Positions 43,418 to 54,300 of a stretch of DNA of 64,000 nucleotides are shown here, piece after piece. The translations under genes were made by a program, and so were the position numbers. Where the stretch lies: assembly GCF_905147365.1 (NCBI RefSeq), contig NC_056425.1:12737001-12801000 (forward strand), written 5' to 3'. Origin of the DNA: Aricia agestis (Eukaryota > Arthropoda > Insecta > Lepidoptera > Lycaenidae). Within the stretch, counting starts at the first letter, position 1. Each line of letters starts with the position of its first letter. The notes under the pieces are model-generated. The model saw nothing but the letters and a program-made list of their open reading frames with translations, was not told where the DNA came from and made no database searches.

Positions 43418-44062
43418 AAGTATTCTAGATTATAGGTATATCTGAAATTGGTGACCTATTCCATTTGAACCCTAATCTTACTGAACTTCCATTTCAGTAA
43501 GCTTAGGGTTTATTTATAGAAATGGATTGAAATCTATCTGAAATTGGTTTAAGATTTTCACCCCTAAGAAGAAATAAATACTCAAAACAGTTTATTTATG
43601 ATTTATTTAGACAGGGGCATAGCTACCGCCGTATCTACCTTATCGATTAAACGGGCCCCGGGGTCTTGGGGGACTTCTCTAAGGGCCTCCAATACATATT
43701 TTTTTATGGGGCCACTCCAAGGTACGCTACGCTGCTTTAGATCTCCGCCTCTACAATTAATCGTAAACGACTACTATTTTATCTCTACCTCTAGAGTGAA
43801 CCTCCGCCACCAAACCCAGTATACCTCTGATCAGGGTTAGCTGGCACCAGCATGCAGCTTGGCGGCCTGAGCTCCTCCAGGCGGAGGTGCTGCAGCAGCA
43901 TCGCGCGGAACAGGCGCACCCCCCTTTCCTCCTCCTCCCCCTCGAGGTAGGGCCCCCGCCAGTGCCCCTGGCAGTCGTCCCGCCGCTCCTCGTCCAGGGA
44001 CACCTGCCGGCGGAGCGGCGCGCGGGGCGTGATGTACTCATCGAGGGATTGGACGCTGCGGG
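41609..44062 (-). CDS. Unrecognised tail-anchored membrane protein, last four exons
   Basis: Exons 44062-43825, 42824-42647, 42231-42070 and 41734-41609 join with canonical splice sites and matching phases to give at least 233 residues before a TAG. The visible protein starts RSVQSLDEYITPRAPLRRQV, continues with an acidic patch (YLEGEEEERGVRLF) and a Trp-rich stretch (RFWDFRGWWMYWRDWRALE), then Arg/Ala-rich helices and PLLSLDEVAFEDIMQELCQ. It ends with TLIAGAALAALLAFLLFCR-TRLRHVLP, one membrane helix and a seven-residue tail. That layout suggests a C-terminal (tail) anchor with the bulk in the cytoplasm. A second hydrophobic segment (ALLVLAFLCEVCA) may also contact the membrane. I do not recognise the family. 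The start exon is not visible; it should lie towards 48 kb. The coding exons are much richer in G and C than the introns. Confidence 0.8.
42070..42231 (-). CDS. Tail-anchored protein: penultimate exon
   Basis: Acceptor TTTCCAG and donor GTGAGT bound exactly 54 codons in phase 0; the other two frames are closed. It encodes ALLVLAFLCEVCARAVRVGG and a Cys/Trp/Ala-rich segment. Confidence 0.75.
42647..42824 (-). CDS. Tail-anchored protein: Trp/Arg-rich exon
   Basis: The acceptor TACCCAG and donor GTGAGC bound 59 codons after a split Arg. The exon reads FWDFRGWWMYWRDWRALERA, a basic ARRFRDTKARARLAAR segment and SLDEVAFEDIMQELCQ. Confidence 0.82.
42997..43164. repeat. Fold-back element, GTAGACAAGTGGCA family, in an intron of the tail-anchored gene
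   Basis: CCGTAGACAAGTGGCAAAAC and its complement bound about 168 bp. The arms carry (GCTAAC)n-like repeats and GCGCTACAAAATGTATG, and the centre has GGATTTGACATTAGT. A reversed copy is at 47465-47633. Confidence 0.88.
43375..43413. repeat. Retroposon tail ending in (ATT)n
   Basis: AATGTAAACAATGTAAATAA leads into six ATT units, typical of a LINE/SINE 3' end. No body of the element was identified. Confidence 0.5.
43611..43745. repeat. Probable interspersed repeat
   Basis: GGGGCATAGCTACCGCCGTA and CGGGCCCCGGGGTCTTGGGG form a GC-rich block I associate with repetitive lepidopteran DNA. No second copy lies in the window, so confidence is low. Confidence 0.35.
43825..44062 (-). CDS. Tail-anchored protein: first visible exon
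   Basis: Acceptor ATTCCAG precedes 44062 and donor GTATAC follows 43825. The exon has two bases in, 78 codons and two bases out. It encodes SLDEYITPRAPLRRQVSLDE, with two SLDE motifs in basic context that look like kinase sites, then ERGVRLFRAMLLQHLRLEEL. Confidence 0.8.
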
Positions 44063-45549
44063 CTGGAATGGAATGCGAATTGATAAAGCGAGGTAAATAT
44101 CAAGAGTTTTGTTTTAATAGTCAGGCTACTGCTGGCTTAGCATGTAGTAAAGATGCAAAAGAATAGAAACGCTGGCAGTCTTTCTGGCAGTCTGGACAAA
44201 CTGACAGATTTTGTTTGTTAATGCATGTCTTTATCTACTTTACCGTAAGAAAAGCCTATGGTGGCCATGCTAAGCCTAGAATGGAAACCAACTATTGCTA
44301 GTAATAACACTTTTTTCCTTGAAATTAATAGCTACTGTACAACTATGCTGTCATACAGCACATAGTTAATTTTGTTCATGCTGTTATACGGAGAAGCTTG
44401 TGTCTGTCTGTCTGCCCTATTTAAAGCACTTAAATGAAACTTGAAATATAGCGTCAACTTTTACTGAAAAACAGCGTTTGTATAACTTTGAAATACATTA
44501 ATTAAAATGCAATTGTTTACGATAATTACATAAACTTAACTCTTTAACCTTAACACACGCAAACTAAACAATAACTCAATGGTATATTTAACAAACTTAA
44601 CTTAATATTACTTAAAAATAGTATCAAATAAATCATAAAATTATGTAAACATTCTGACAGCATTGCAGAAATTATACTGCAGTAAAATAAATGCACATTG
44701 CAAAAAGAAGCTTTGCTAAATGAATTAATTACACATGAAAACAAAAGCGAACCGTGATTAATAGTCGAAAATTACAAATAAAAAATATATTATCTTTGTT
44801 TGCTATTTCGAATTCTTTTCTATCATTCAGTAATCAGTCCTATATTTACCACACTATAAAATATTAAACAAGCTACGAGTATATTAAGCACATACGCTCC
44901 ATAAGTCTCAAATTAACACTTAATAATAATTAACAAATACATAACCTAGCCAACACAAATCTAATTAAACACTTAACCTGTCGCATACACAAAGACTTAC
45001 AGCAACGGTAAAAAAAAACTTAATACACCGAAAAAAAAACTAAAAAAGTTAGAAAATACCTGGTAAAGAGGGTGTTGGTGAAAAATTCATAGCTAACACA
45101 CCAACCACGAGCTAACACAGAGTGAGGTTTGCCAAACATCACTGACCTTCGGTCTGACATGGCCGTGACATATATTTCTGCGCATGCGTGTAAAAGACAG
45201 TAGAGTCTATTCACAAATATTCTGCTCCTGCCTAACCCTTGATGGAAATAACATAAGGATCACTTTACTGGAGAGTCTGAGGCAAAATAAATGTAAATAT
45301 TAAATATTCATATTTATGGATATTGGGATAACTTGGGGCGTCCAATTAAGTTGACAGTTATGAGATAGAGACATGAAACATAATAAACATATTATGAAGA
45401 ACTAGAAAATTATGCCGACAAAAATATTCCTCTGTTATAATATTCAGAGCATGTAAAGAAATGACATAGAGTTGTTTAAGATAATAATAGTTTGTGTAAT
45501 TTAAGTGATAGGTTTAAGTAATGATTTGTAAATGAAGTTAAAAGTCAAA
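44063..45549. other. No exon recognised upstream of the tail-anchored gene
   Basis: The missing 5' exons of the minus-strand gene should lie here or further right, but no convincing exon was found. A TGCGCATGCG motif at about 45179-45188 resembles an NRF-1-type promoter site; that is speculative. Confidence 0.35.
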
Positions 45550-45556
45550 CCGCCGT

Positions 45557-45592
45557 CACAGTATAGCAATATATGAATATTGCTATACTGTG
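45557..45592. mobile_element. 36-bp inverted-repeat element with perfect 7-bp duplication
   Basis: The arms CACAGTATAGCAATAT and the exact complement flank four bases. The heptamer CCGCCGT lies directly on both sides (45550-45556 and 45593-45599). A 37-bp relative with a different duplicated heptamer is at 50796-50832. It cannot encode anything. Confidence 0.85.
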
Positions 45593-45659
45593 CCGCCGTA
45601 CTCAGTAACATTTAATTTTGATTAACCTACAATTTAATGAAGAGTTTGACAGATAATAA

Positions 45660-45748
45660 ATCAATCTAGCTAGGAATCATTTTTAGAACATGTCATTTTA
45701 TTCGTGTTTTATCGAATACCGAGCAAAGCTCGGTCAAACAGCCAGTAA
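45660..45748 (-). repeat. ACTAGCTG-family repeat fragment
   Basis: AATCTAGCTAGGAATCATTT and ACCGAGCAAAGCTCGGTC match the end of the 21990 element in reverse. Confidence 0.7.
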
Positions 45749-46449
45749 TATATTATATGAAACGTTTGAATTAATTATATTTAAGTAATTAATGTTTAAG
45801 TTTCCAGTCTAAGTGCAGCAGAAAGTGTGGGAGTTTCTCTAACCACATTCCACGCATGCATAGTAGACTTTAAAGTCACAAGGAGGATAAACACTTAAAC
45901 AATGAAAAGACCGACAATGTATAATATACCTTACAATTATTATACAATGAATTGTTCTTGTCTCTCAAGCACCATTTCTAACAATCAACGTACCGTACAT
46001 GCACAAAACACGCGCCGTTGAATATTAAAAAGAGATATCGTTAATAACGTAAAAAATGAAGTAAGAGCTCCTAGCTACAATCGTATTTAAATATAGATTT
46101 CATATGAACAATGAGTAGCAAAAACATCAACGCTAATTGTAACAGAAATACGGCTGACCTCATTACTAAATGTAAAAGAATCATCAACAACATATCACAA
46201 ACTTAGATTTAATAGATTTAAAGATTTAAAACCGGAATTATGAATAAAATTTATTATTGTAAGTAAATAAGAAAGTAACAACATAAGCAGTAAATGGGAA
46301 AAGATGAAAATGTGTTAACACAGAAATAGATAAAGGATTTGTAAATAACATATTATATTATGTAAGAAAACACTAGAATGTAAAAATTGTTCTGTATTAC
46401 GTACGGGGGAAAATTAAAATTAAAAAAAAAACATCACAAACTCAATCGG
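45749..46449. other. No gene or clear repeat seen
   Basis: The stretch is AT-rich intergenic sequence. No exon of the minus-strand gene or of colmedin was found. Confidence 0.4.
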
Positions 46450-46625
46450 TGCAGTGTATTTTTTATTTCATTACCAGATGACCCTGTGAACCTCGTAACG
46501 CTTTCCTCCTAATGCTTACTAATACTCCTAGACCTTTCCTAAAATTAGCCAAATCGGTTCAGCCGTTCTCGAGTTTTTGCGAGGCTAACAAAATCGAAAA
46601 TTCATTTTTATATTAATAAAAAATA
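46450..46625. repeat. Microsatellite-linked interspersed repeat
   Basis: CCAAATCGGTTCAGCCGTTC, TCGAGTTTTTGCGAGGCTAAC and a TTTTATATTAATA end match the block at 48655-48800. Confidence 0.65.
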
Positions 46626-46749
46626 TATTATAGTTGATGTGATAAAGGGCAAAGTAATGCTTTTTCTGTTGTTTGTTCCACTTTGGAGCCTAAACTAACA
46701 ATTTTCAACGAATAATAACAAGACAAACCGAAAAAACATTATTATTAAA

Positions 46750-47085
46750 GGTTTTTTTTTATGAAATAAGGGGGCAAACGAGCAAACGGGTCACCTGATG
46801 GAAAGCAACTTCCGTCGCCCATGGACACTCGCAGCATCAAAAGAGCTGCAAGTGCGTTGCCGGCCTTTTAAGAGGGAATAGGGTAATAAGGGAGGGTAGG
46901 GAAGGGAAGGGAATAGTTGAGGGTAGGGAAGGGAATAGGGTAGGGGTTAGGGGATTGGGCCTCCGGTAAACTCACTCACTCGGCGAAACACAGCGCAAGC
47001 GCTGTTTCACGCCGGTTTTCTGTGAGAACGTGGTATTTATCCGGTCGAGCCGGCCCATTCGTGCCGAAGCATGGCTCTCCCACGT
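46750..47085 (-). repeat. Family A retroposon, near full length
   Basis: TTATGAAATAAGGGGGCAAA, the G/A-rich middle, CACGCCGGTTTTCTGTGAGA and GCCGAAGCATGGCTCTCCC follow in the same order as the 2414 copy. Confidence 0.85.
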
Positions 47086-47464
47086 ATATAATGCACGCAT
47101 ATTACACGCATGAATAAAGTTTGTTAGTGTCCCTTGTTTCCGCAAAAACTAGTGTTAAGTTTAGATCTTATAGTAATAGTCTGTTTTAAGTCATAAGTTT
47201 ATTATTTTTAACCGAAATAAGTACATTACTCTACTCTTCTCTCCATAACACAAACATCTGAATCAGTTCAGCAGACAGACACAAAATATCTGGTATGGGC
47301 ATACTTTAAGTCCGTAGAAGAACATAGAACCGTTTTTATTCCCTAAAAAATGTACAACGCCACTAGCGAATTTAGGTGCAACGCTGTTGCTAGTCTAGAC
47401 TAGGTTCTATAGTTTTAAGTTATTGTACTGTTCCTATTGTATGTCATATTTTCATCTCTGGGAA

Positions 47465-47633
47465 TGTAGACAAGTGGCAAAGCGCTTACGCTAACGCTAA
47501 CGCTAGCGCTACAAAATGTATGCGATTTGACATAAGTCATCGCTTCGCTAGCGAATACTAATGTCAAATCCATACATTTTGTAGCGCTAGCGTCAGCGTT
47601 AGCGTTAGCGTTTTGCCACTTGTCTACGGGGGC
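47465..47633. repeat. Fold-back element, GTAGACAAGTGGCA family
   Basis: This is the reverse-oriented relative of 42997-43164, with ends GTAGACAAGTGGCAAAGCG and the complement GCCACTTGTCTACGGGGG. It lies about 0.5 kb before the colmedin start codon. Confidence 0.88.
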
Positions 47634-47699
47634 TGTTGGTACTTGGTTGTCTGGAAGAAACCGCTTGTAGCGGTAAGACCGCCAATTTGCGCAAATCCT

Positions 47700-48143
47700 T
47701 TATTTTTATATTATTTTTATTGCTGTTTTTAATGTGCAAATAAAGAATTTTTATTATTATTATTACTTAAAAATTTTTTGCTCTCCAGTAGATAGTTTAA
47801 TAATAGTAGTAGCATCAAATGTAGTTAATTGAATAGAATTACATGTAGTAGATAAACGATACGGTCTCAATTGGTTATCGTTCGGTCCGTTGGGCAACAC
47901 AGGAAGAGCCATTTAGGATTATATTCAGATAACAACGCGATGTACAGACGGACAGACGATATTAATAGTACACAAACGTACAACAATGAAAGTAATGAAG
48001 CAAGTGTAAAGTTGTGAAAATGAAATAAGTGTGAAAGTGTAGGAAGAAATATGAAAGAAGTGTTAGTTTTTGTTCAAAGTGACAATAAATAAATGAGTAA
48101 ATTAAGTGTAACAGAGTTTTTGATACAAGTGATGTAAAATACA
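47700..48143. other. Presumed colmedin promoter and 5' UTR
   Basis: After a (TTA)n retroposon tail near 47760 the sequence has no repeat. The transcription start is not obvious; no clear TATA box is claimed. Start and end of the UTR are inferred only from the position of the first coding exon. Confidence 0.35.
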
Positions 48144-48152
48144 ATGGAATGA
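48144..48152 (+). promoter_or_regulatory. Two-codon uORF overlapping the colmedin start
   Basis: ATG GAA TGA begins five bases before the colmedin ATG, and its stop overlaps that ATG. If it lies in the mRNA leader, a scanning ribosome would meet it first. A second in-frame Met codon follows at 48152. Confidence 0.5.
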
Positions 48153-48397
48153 TGGCAAAGAACCAAAAAGTTGATCTAAATGTCCATAACTGTAAAAGAC
48201 TATCGCTTTTTGCGTGTTTATGTGGTGTTATATCCTTATTATTACATACATATAACTATGTAGACAATGTAGAAATAGAATTCGATGAAAGAGCTAGAAA
48301 TATCTTACAACAGGTAGATGATAGGTTAGAAGAAAAAGTGCAACAGTATTTAAGAGATTATGAGTATTTACATAGAGAGAAACGCAGTGCTATGCTT
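48149..48397 (+). CDS. Colm: Colmedin exon 1: start, membrane anchor, furin-like site
   Basis: Eighty-three codons from ATG to donor GTAAGT. VHNCKRLSLFACLCGVISLL is the signal anchor. The helical stretch RARNILQQVDDRLEEKVQQY follows, then HREKRS, which matches the R-X-K/R-R furin consensus just before the exon end. Confidence 0.88.
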
Positions 48398-51300
48398 GTA
48401 AGTAAATTATATTATATCTCATCATTTAATTTATGAAACGTAAAATCATTCAACAAAATAAAACAGACTTCTATAAAATATATTATTCAATTATAAAACA
48501 TTAATGTACTTATTTAAAACTAATTTATCCAATAAAAGACTATTCAATGAGCCGACCGGGCAAAAACAATTAATGTTAAACAATGCTTATATCCTAAGAT
48601 AAAACCGTAAAATTCCGCATGAATCGTTTTTTTCGATCGAATATATTTTAAAACTAGCTGTCCCGGTGAACTTCGTGTCACTTTAAAACCTTCCCTGGAC
48701 ATCTACGAATATTTTAAGACTAAAATTAGCCCAATCCGTTCAGCCGTTTTCGAGTTTTAGCGTTACTAACACAATTGAAAATCCATTTTTATATATAAAA
48801 GTGGTGCTTTTAGACTTTTTCAGGAAATTTAAATTTTTTTTTAAATATTTCTCTCCGTAAGAACCATCCTCGTACTTCAAGGAATATTAAAAAAAAAGAA
48901 TTAGTGAAATCGGTCCAACCGTTCTCGAGTTTTGCGCTTAGCAACACATTCAGCGACTCATTTTTATATTATAGATAATCTTTAGAACGTATAAAATGGA
49001 TTAATGTTGGGTTGCCTTGTTAAAAGTAGCCGCAAGTACCTCTAATTGAGCAAAATGAAAGCCCGTATTTAATACAAACTTGCGTGTACCTATTCAATAG
49101 ACAAGTAATATCCTAAGATCCGACCGTAAAATTCTGCATGAATCGTTTTTTTATAAAACTCTTAGGTAAACTGAGCCCGACCTAAGGAGGGGCAAGCCGG
49201 GCGCGTCGCGTCAAAAAATTCCTATCTTGCAACCTAGCTATTAGCCACCCAAGTTTGAGAATTTTACCTTACATCCTACTTCAGGTTGGATAGTGGAAAT
49301 ATTTAAATATTTTATTTCCAATCCCAAAACTAGCGGTTTTCTGTATGTAAAGGGTGGCGAAAATTATCTTTGCCCGGAGCGGCTACATAGCTAAATCGGG
49401 CCCTGTAGCTAATTAATTACTTCCCAGAAACCATCACCAGCCGAAGAGGACAACACGGTGGCTCCGCACGTGGAGTTCTTCAATCCCAAGATGAGGCCGG
49501 AGTTGGAGGAGAAGGATGCTGCCGAGATGAAGAGGACCGGGGAGAAGGGACCGGCGCCGGGAGGGGACACGTGGGTCTGGCTGACCAGCTACTCTAGGGT
49601 TCCGGTGAGTAGAAGATGGAAAAAGAATGTCTTTTGAAGTTGGTTGTGTGTATTTTTCTAATACGGATGGTACTCGTATACGATGGACAAGGTTTTTGCC
49701 ATTAAATGGAGCATTTATCAGAGAAAATTGTTGCCATTCATGATATAATGTGTAAAGATCTTATAAATATCTTCAGACATGGGCGTACCCAGGTTCTGGG
49801 CCAGGAGGGGGCGAATCAGATTTTTCATAAGCTAGGTGTTTATTAATATATATAAAATTAATAATTTTTAGTTAAAATATTGTATTGCAAACAAATGGCA
49901 AAAATTCGTTTTCTTAATTTTTATAGATAAAAGTACTAGATAATATACTTAATAGGGACGTCAACATGATCCCCCCTGCCCCCCCCCCCCCCCCCCTCGG
50001 TACGCCCATGTCTTCAGAGATAAACAACAATATGTAGTAGTACGTAGACCGTAGAACCAAGTGACGCGTGATTTTGGATGCTGCAAAATTTTGCGCTACC
50101 TTATGTGTAGAGCTATTGTACTATTAATCTAGATGTCATTTGGAAATCGAATTGGAGAATAATAATATTATATATTTCAAAAATATTACTTTTCTTCCAG
50201 TACAAAGTCGTACAAGGATTCTGCAAAGCGACCCAGGACTACTGTCCTCCCGGTGTTCAAGGACCTAAAGGTCCGACGGGACACCCCGGTCCTAAGGGTG
50301 ACAGAGGGGATGCCGGTGCCCCAGGGACACCCGGCAGCCCTGGACTGAGGGGACCGGTTGGACCACCAGGACCGAAAGGTATAGATTATATACGTGCATA
50401 TACGTGGGAGAGCCATGCTTCGGCACGAATGGGCCGGCTCGACCGGATAAATACCACGTTCTCACAGAAAACCGGCGTGAAACAGCGCTTGCGCTTTTTA
50501 GAAACTCATTGTATTTTAGACACAAAGTTTCAGCTGTACTTTGACAAACATATTAATAAAGCCACTAATGGAAACTCGAGTCAATTCTTACCAGACCCTT
50601 TAGTCAGATTGTTTTCAATATTTACGAAAGCGAAGTTACAAACCAGAAATAAAATTTGACATAACCCAGTGCTATGTAACAACACAAGAAAAGATTTCCC
50701 CACATATCTTTGATGTCTAACTTCCTTGGAAAATATTTTATCAAATCCAACTTGATTAAAGCCAGAGCTTTAAGCCAAGTTGTCATCACTTACGGCACAG
50801 TATAGCAATATTAGTCCCATTGCTATACTGTGCTTACGGTATCGAATTCGTATGACCTATATTATGTGATCTTCTTATGGACGTGATCTTCTCTTGAGTA
50901 TTCTAATGTACGGAACTTCATTCCAGGTGAACGTGGCTTCCCCGGGAACCCAGGTCTTGACGGCCGTGACGGTATACCCGGGGAACCCGGTCTGGACGGT
51001 CTGTCCGGGAGAAACGGTGCTGATGGTTCACCAGGTACAGATGGGAGAGATGGTATACCGGGAAAAGATGGGAGTCCAGGGAAAAACGGAAAGGATGGTA
51101 AAGATGGTAAGTGTCTCTTAGTAACTCTTTACCCGAAGCGGAATTCTGATAAAAATGTTGCCTACGACATAATATGCTTGTCATGTGGTAGCGCTCGAAC
51201 AGTTGATATAATAATCTTTTACCGGTCTATGTCGTAGCTTAAAAGAAGGAATGACTTGGCCGGTTTATGTTTTGGTATAGTTTGTACCGTAGTGCTTAAA

Positions 51301-54300
51301 CTACTGACCTGATTTTAAAGAGGTGTCAACATTTTGTTTTAGTTTCAGTGCATTAACCTTAGGTGTTGTTAGTTTCTAACTTTTGATTAGTTTATATTTG
51401 CATAAAATGAAACCTAATTTTCTGCAAATACTGAAAATAAATCGTATGTTACTAAGGACATACACTGAATCACGAAATAGCTCTACAAAAGTCTATAAAT
51501 TCCAAGTACAAGCCAGTCCATAGACTTAGTTGTAGCCATTGCTCATAATATTTCAGGTAAAGTAGGTGCGCAGGGGCCGCCCGGAATGCGAGGGCCTAAG
51601 GGCGACCGCGGCCCTATCGGCCCTAAGGGACAGAGGGGCAACGACGGTCACGACGGCGCCCCGGGCAGACCAGGGTTATCTATATACAACTACACTAAGG
51701 AAAACCAACTATTTATACCACCTACTTTTGCACGTGAGTATAAAATGATATTAAAACTTAAGTGCTTCATTGAAACCTAATCATATTGTATGTGAAATGA
51801 CTCATAAATCTTAAGTGTCTAAACACACTAGGCCAAAAAAATGCGGCCGAAGTTCGGCATGATTACGCCTGCAATGTATTTTAAATTACTGATGACACAC
51901 CATGCCGAAATTACGTCGCGTTGAGTCAAAGAAAATTTATAGTATTCTTTTGTTCTTCTCATTTGCCAAAGTATGGTATGATTCTTACTCATCGCTAGGA
52001 GTACTTTTGAATGTATTCATGATACGTATCAGAGAAGTTGATTCCTATGCAAATCGGGGACCTAAGTAGTTTGGTTGCGTTACGTCAAACCCAGCTGACA
52101 GATCACAATTAACATTGAATTGACATATTCGATCAAATAACGTTGGTCTGTCAATTGCATAGGAATCAACTTCCTCGATGATACATACATCCTTGGCCTC
52201 CTGTAATAAAGGCTAACCTCGAGAATCTTTTTTGAGCTGGACATGCATCATTCTCAATCGGTAATAACTTTTTCACACAACACCTGTAGTTTGTACATCA
52301 GGGCTATACCTGCTATCAGAATAAAATAAAAAAGGTTAGTAAAATAATGATTAATGATGTCAATAAATTATTATGCTTCCAGTTGAAAATCCTCGTCTAA
52401 TCGTAAGGGAGGGGGACACGATGCGAATGGACTGTAACCCGAAAGGTTTCCCCGAACCCAGCGTGGAATGGAGACGAGTTGATGGAACTCCTATCATACA
52501 GGTAACTATAGGATAAGTACTTGTAAATTATAGTAAATAGGATTGTAAGTTTTGAATAAACTGATTTATAAAATTAGTTTTAGAAGATAATTATAATAAT
52601 AGCTAATTAGAAGATAAATAGATTTATAAGATTAGTTTCATAAAATCAGATTTTTTTATTTGAAAAATCTTTAACAGACGAAATTTTAGTCATATTTCTT
52701 GTTTCACAAAATTTTTATGTAAGTAATTCTCATTATTTCTAGCATTTTCGACGATTCAACTTTTAAACCCTCGACTAAAACATAATGTTTAAATAATTTA
52801 TAAATAACTTAATATAAGTTTCACGTGTTCGTCTACATGTCTTTAGGTATCGAAGTGCCAAAACGAATGAATTGATTTCAATCGAGCTTTTTAAAGCTGA
52901 CGTAACCTAGAGTTATTACTTATTAGCTATAATAGTTCATCATGTTATCACATTGCTCACTACTAAACAATGTTATGGTGGATCCTGAGTTTTTTTTTTA
53001 AACTGTCTCTATGTAGGGACTACCTTTATCTTCACATGTTTCTAACTCTTTAACTTTACTCTCAGGGTTCGTGGCGCGACGCGTCGGTGAGCGGTCACCT
53101 GCTCAACATACCGAACGTGTCTCGCTGGCACACGGGCAAGTACGTGTGCCTCGCCAACAACGGCATGCTGCCCCCCGCCAACCAGACCACGCACGTGGAG
53201 GTGCAGTGTAAGTGACGTAACTATAGTCTGAGCTGTGACACTAGACACATCATGTCATATACAGTGTGCAATTAAACCTTCCTGCCAAAATTTTGTTATG
53301 TTGATCCTTGTTAAAAATAAAAATACACGTATTTTTTCTTTTATAATCACTCAGTACTAAAATGTTGAAAAATAGCTTCTGAAAGTTATCCTAAAAACAC
53401 TACAATTAATGGACACGACGCGTCGCCCGCGTATGACGTGCCCCCGCACACGCGCCTGTCCACGCATCACCCCCTCTCATATCTATCGCCGCCAGTGACC
53501 GTTCTGCAACGATTTTAAATGGGATAAAATAATATGTCATTAAAAATTAACACCCAAGTTATTTTAGGTAAATGGACTCTCCTAATGATACCTAAGTCCT
53601 GGATAAAATTTGGCAGGAAGGTTTAATTGCACCCTGTATTTAGAGACATTTAATAATTATTACTTTACCTTGATTTAAAGATTTTGTCTTAAACTCTACA
53701 CTGTCTCTATCAAAATCTTGATTAAATTAAAGTTAAGTTAAGCTTCGGCCAAACCTGCGCGGGATGCGGGAGCGTCTGCAACGCGATAGGCGCGAAACTG
53801 AGGGCCTAGACAAGTGGCATACACTTCGAAAACAATGACGAAATTCGTTATCAAAATGTATAACGGTTCGACATAATCATCGCTAAATTAGCGATTACTA
53901 ATGTCAAATCCAATACATTTTGATAACGATTTTCGTCATTGTTTTCGAAGCGTATGCCACTTGTCTAGGCCCTCAGCTCCTGTAGCACGGCCACCAGTAG
54001 AAATGCGAAAGTATAGACAAACTGTGGACATAAACTAAAGGTGCCGTTCCGATCTTTACCGCGGCCAATCGCGACCGACAAAAATTCAATTAAAATGCCA
54101 CTTTATGACAGACTATAGCATATGTCATAGAGTAGGATATTATTTTAATTTTTAGGACTAGAGTCTGAAATTGAATTGAATTTTTGGGAACGAAAAAAGA
54201 TCGGAACTCTACCTTAAGTTTTTCTCCACAGTCTGTCCATACTTTCGCATTTCTACTGGTGGCCGTGCTAGGGCTACAGGTGTGCACACCTGCGCGACTA

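Noticed and set aside
45020..45214. Candidate 5' exon of the tail-anchored gene (64-codon frame)
   Set aside because: There is no donor in a phase matching the acceptor at 44062, and the composition is unlike the GC-rich exons.
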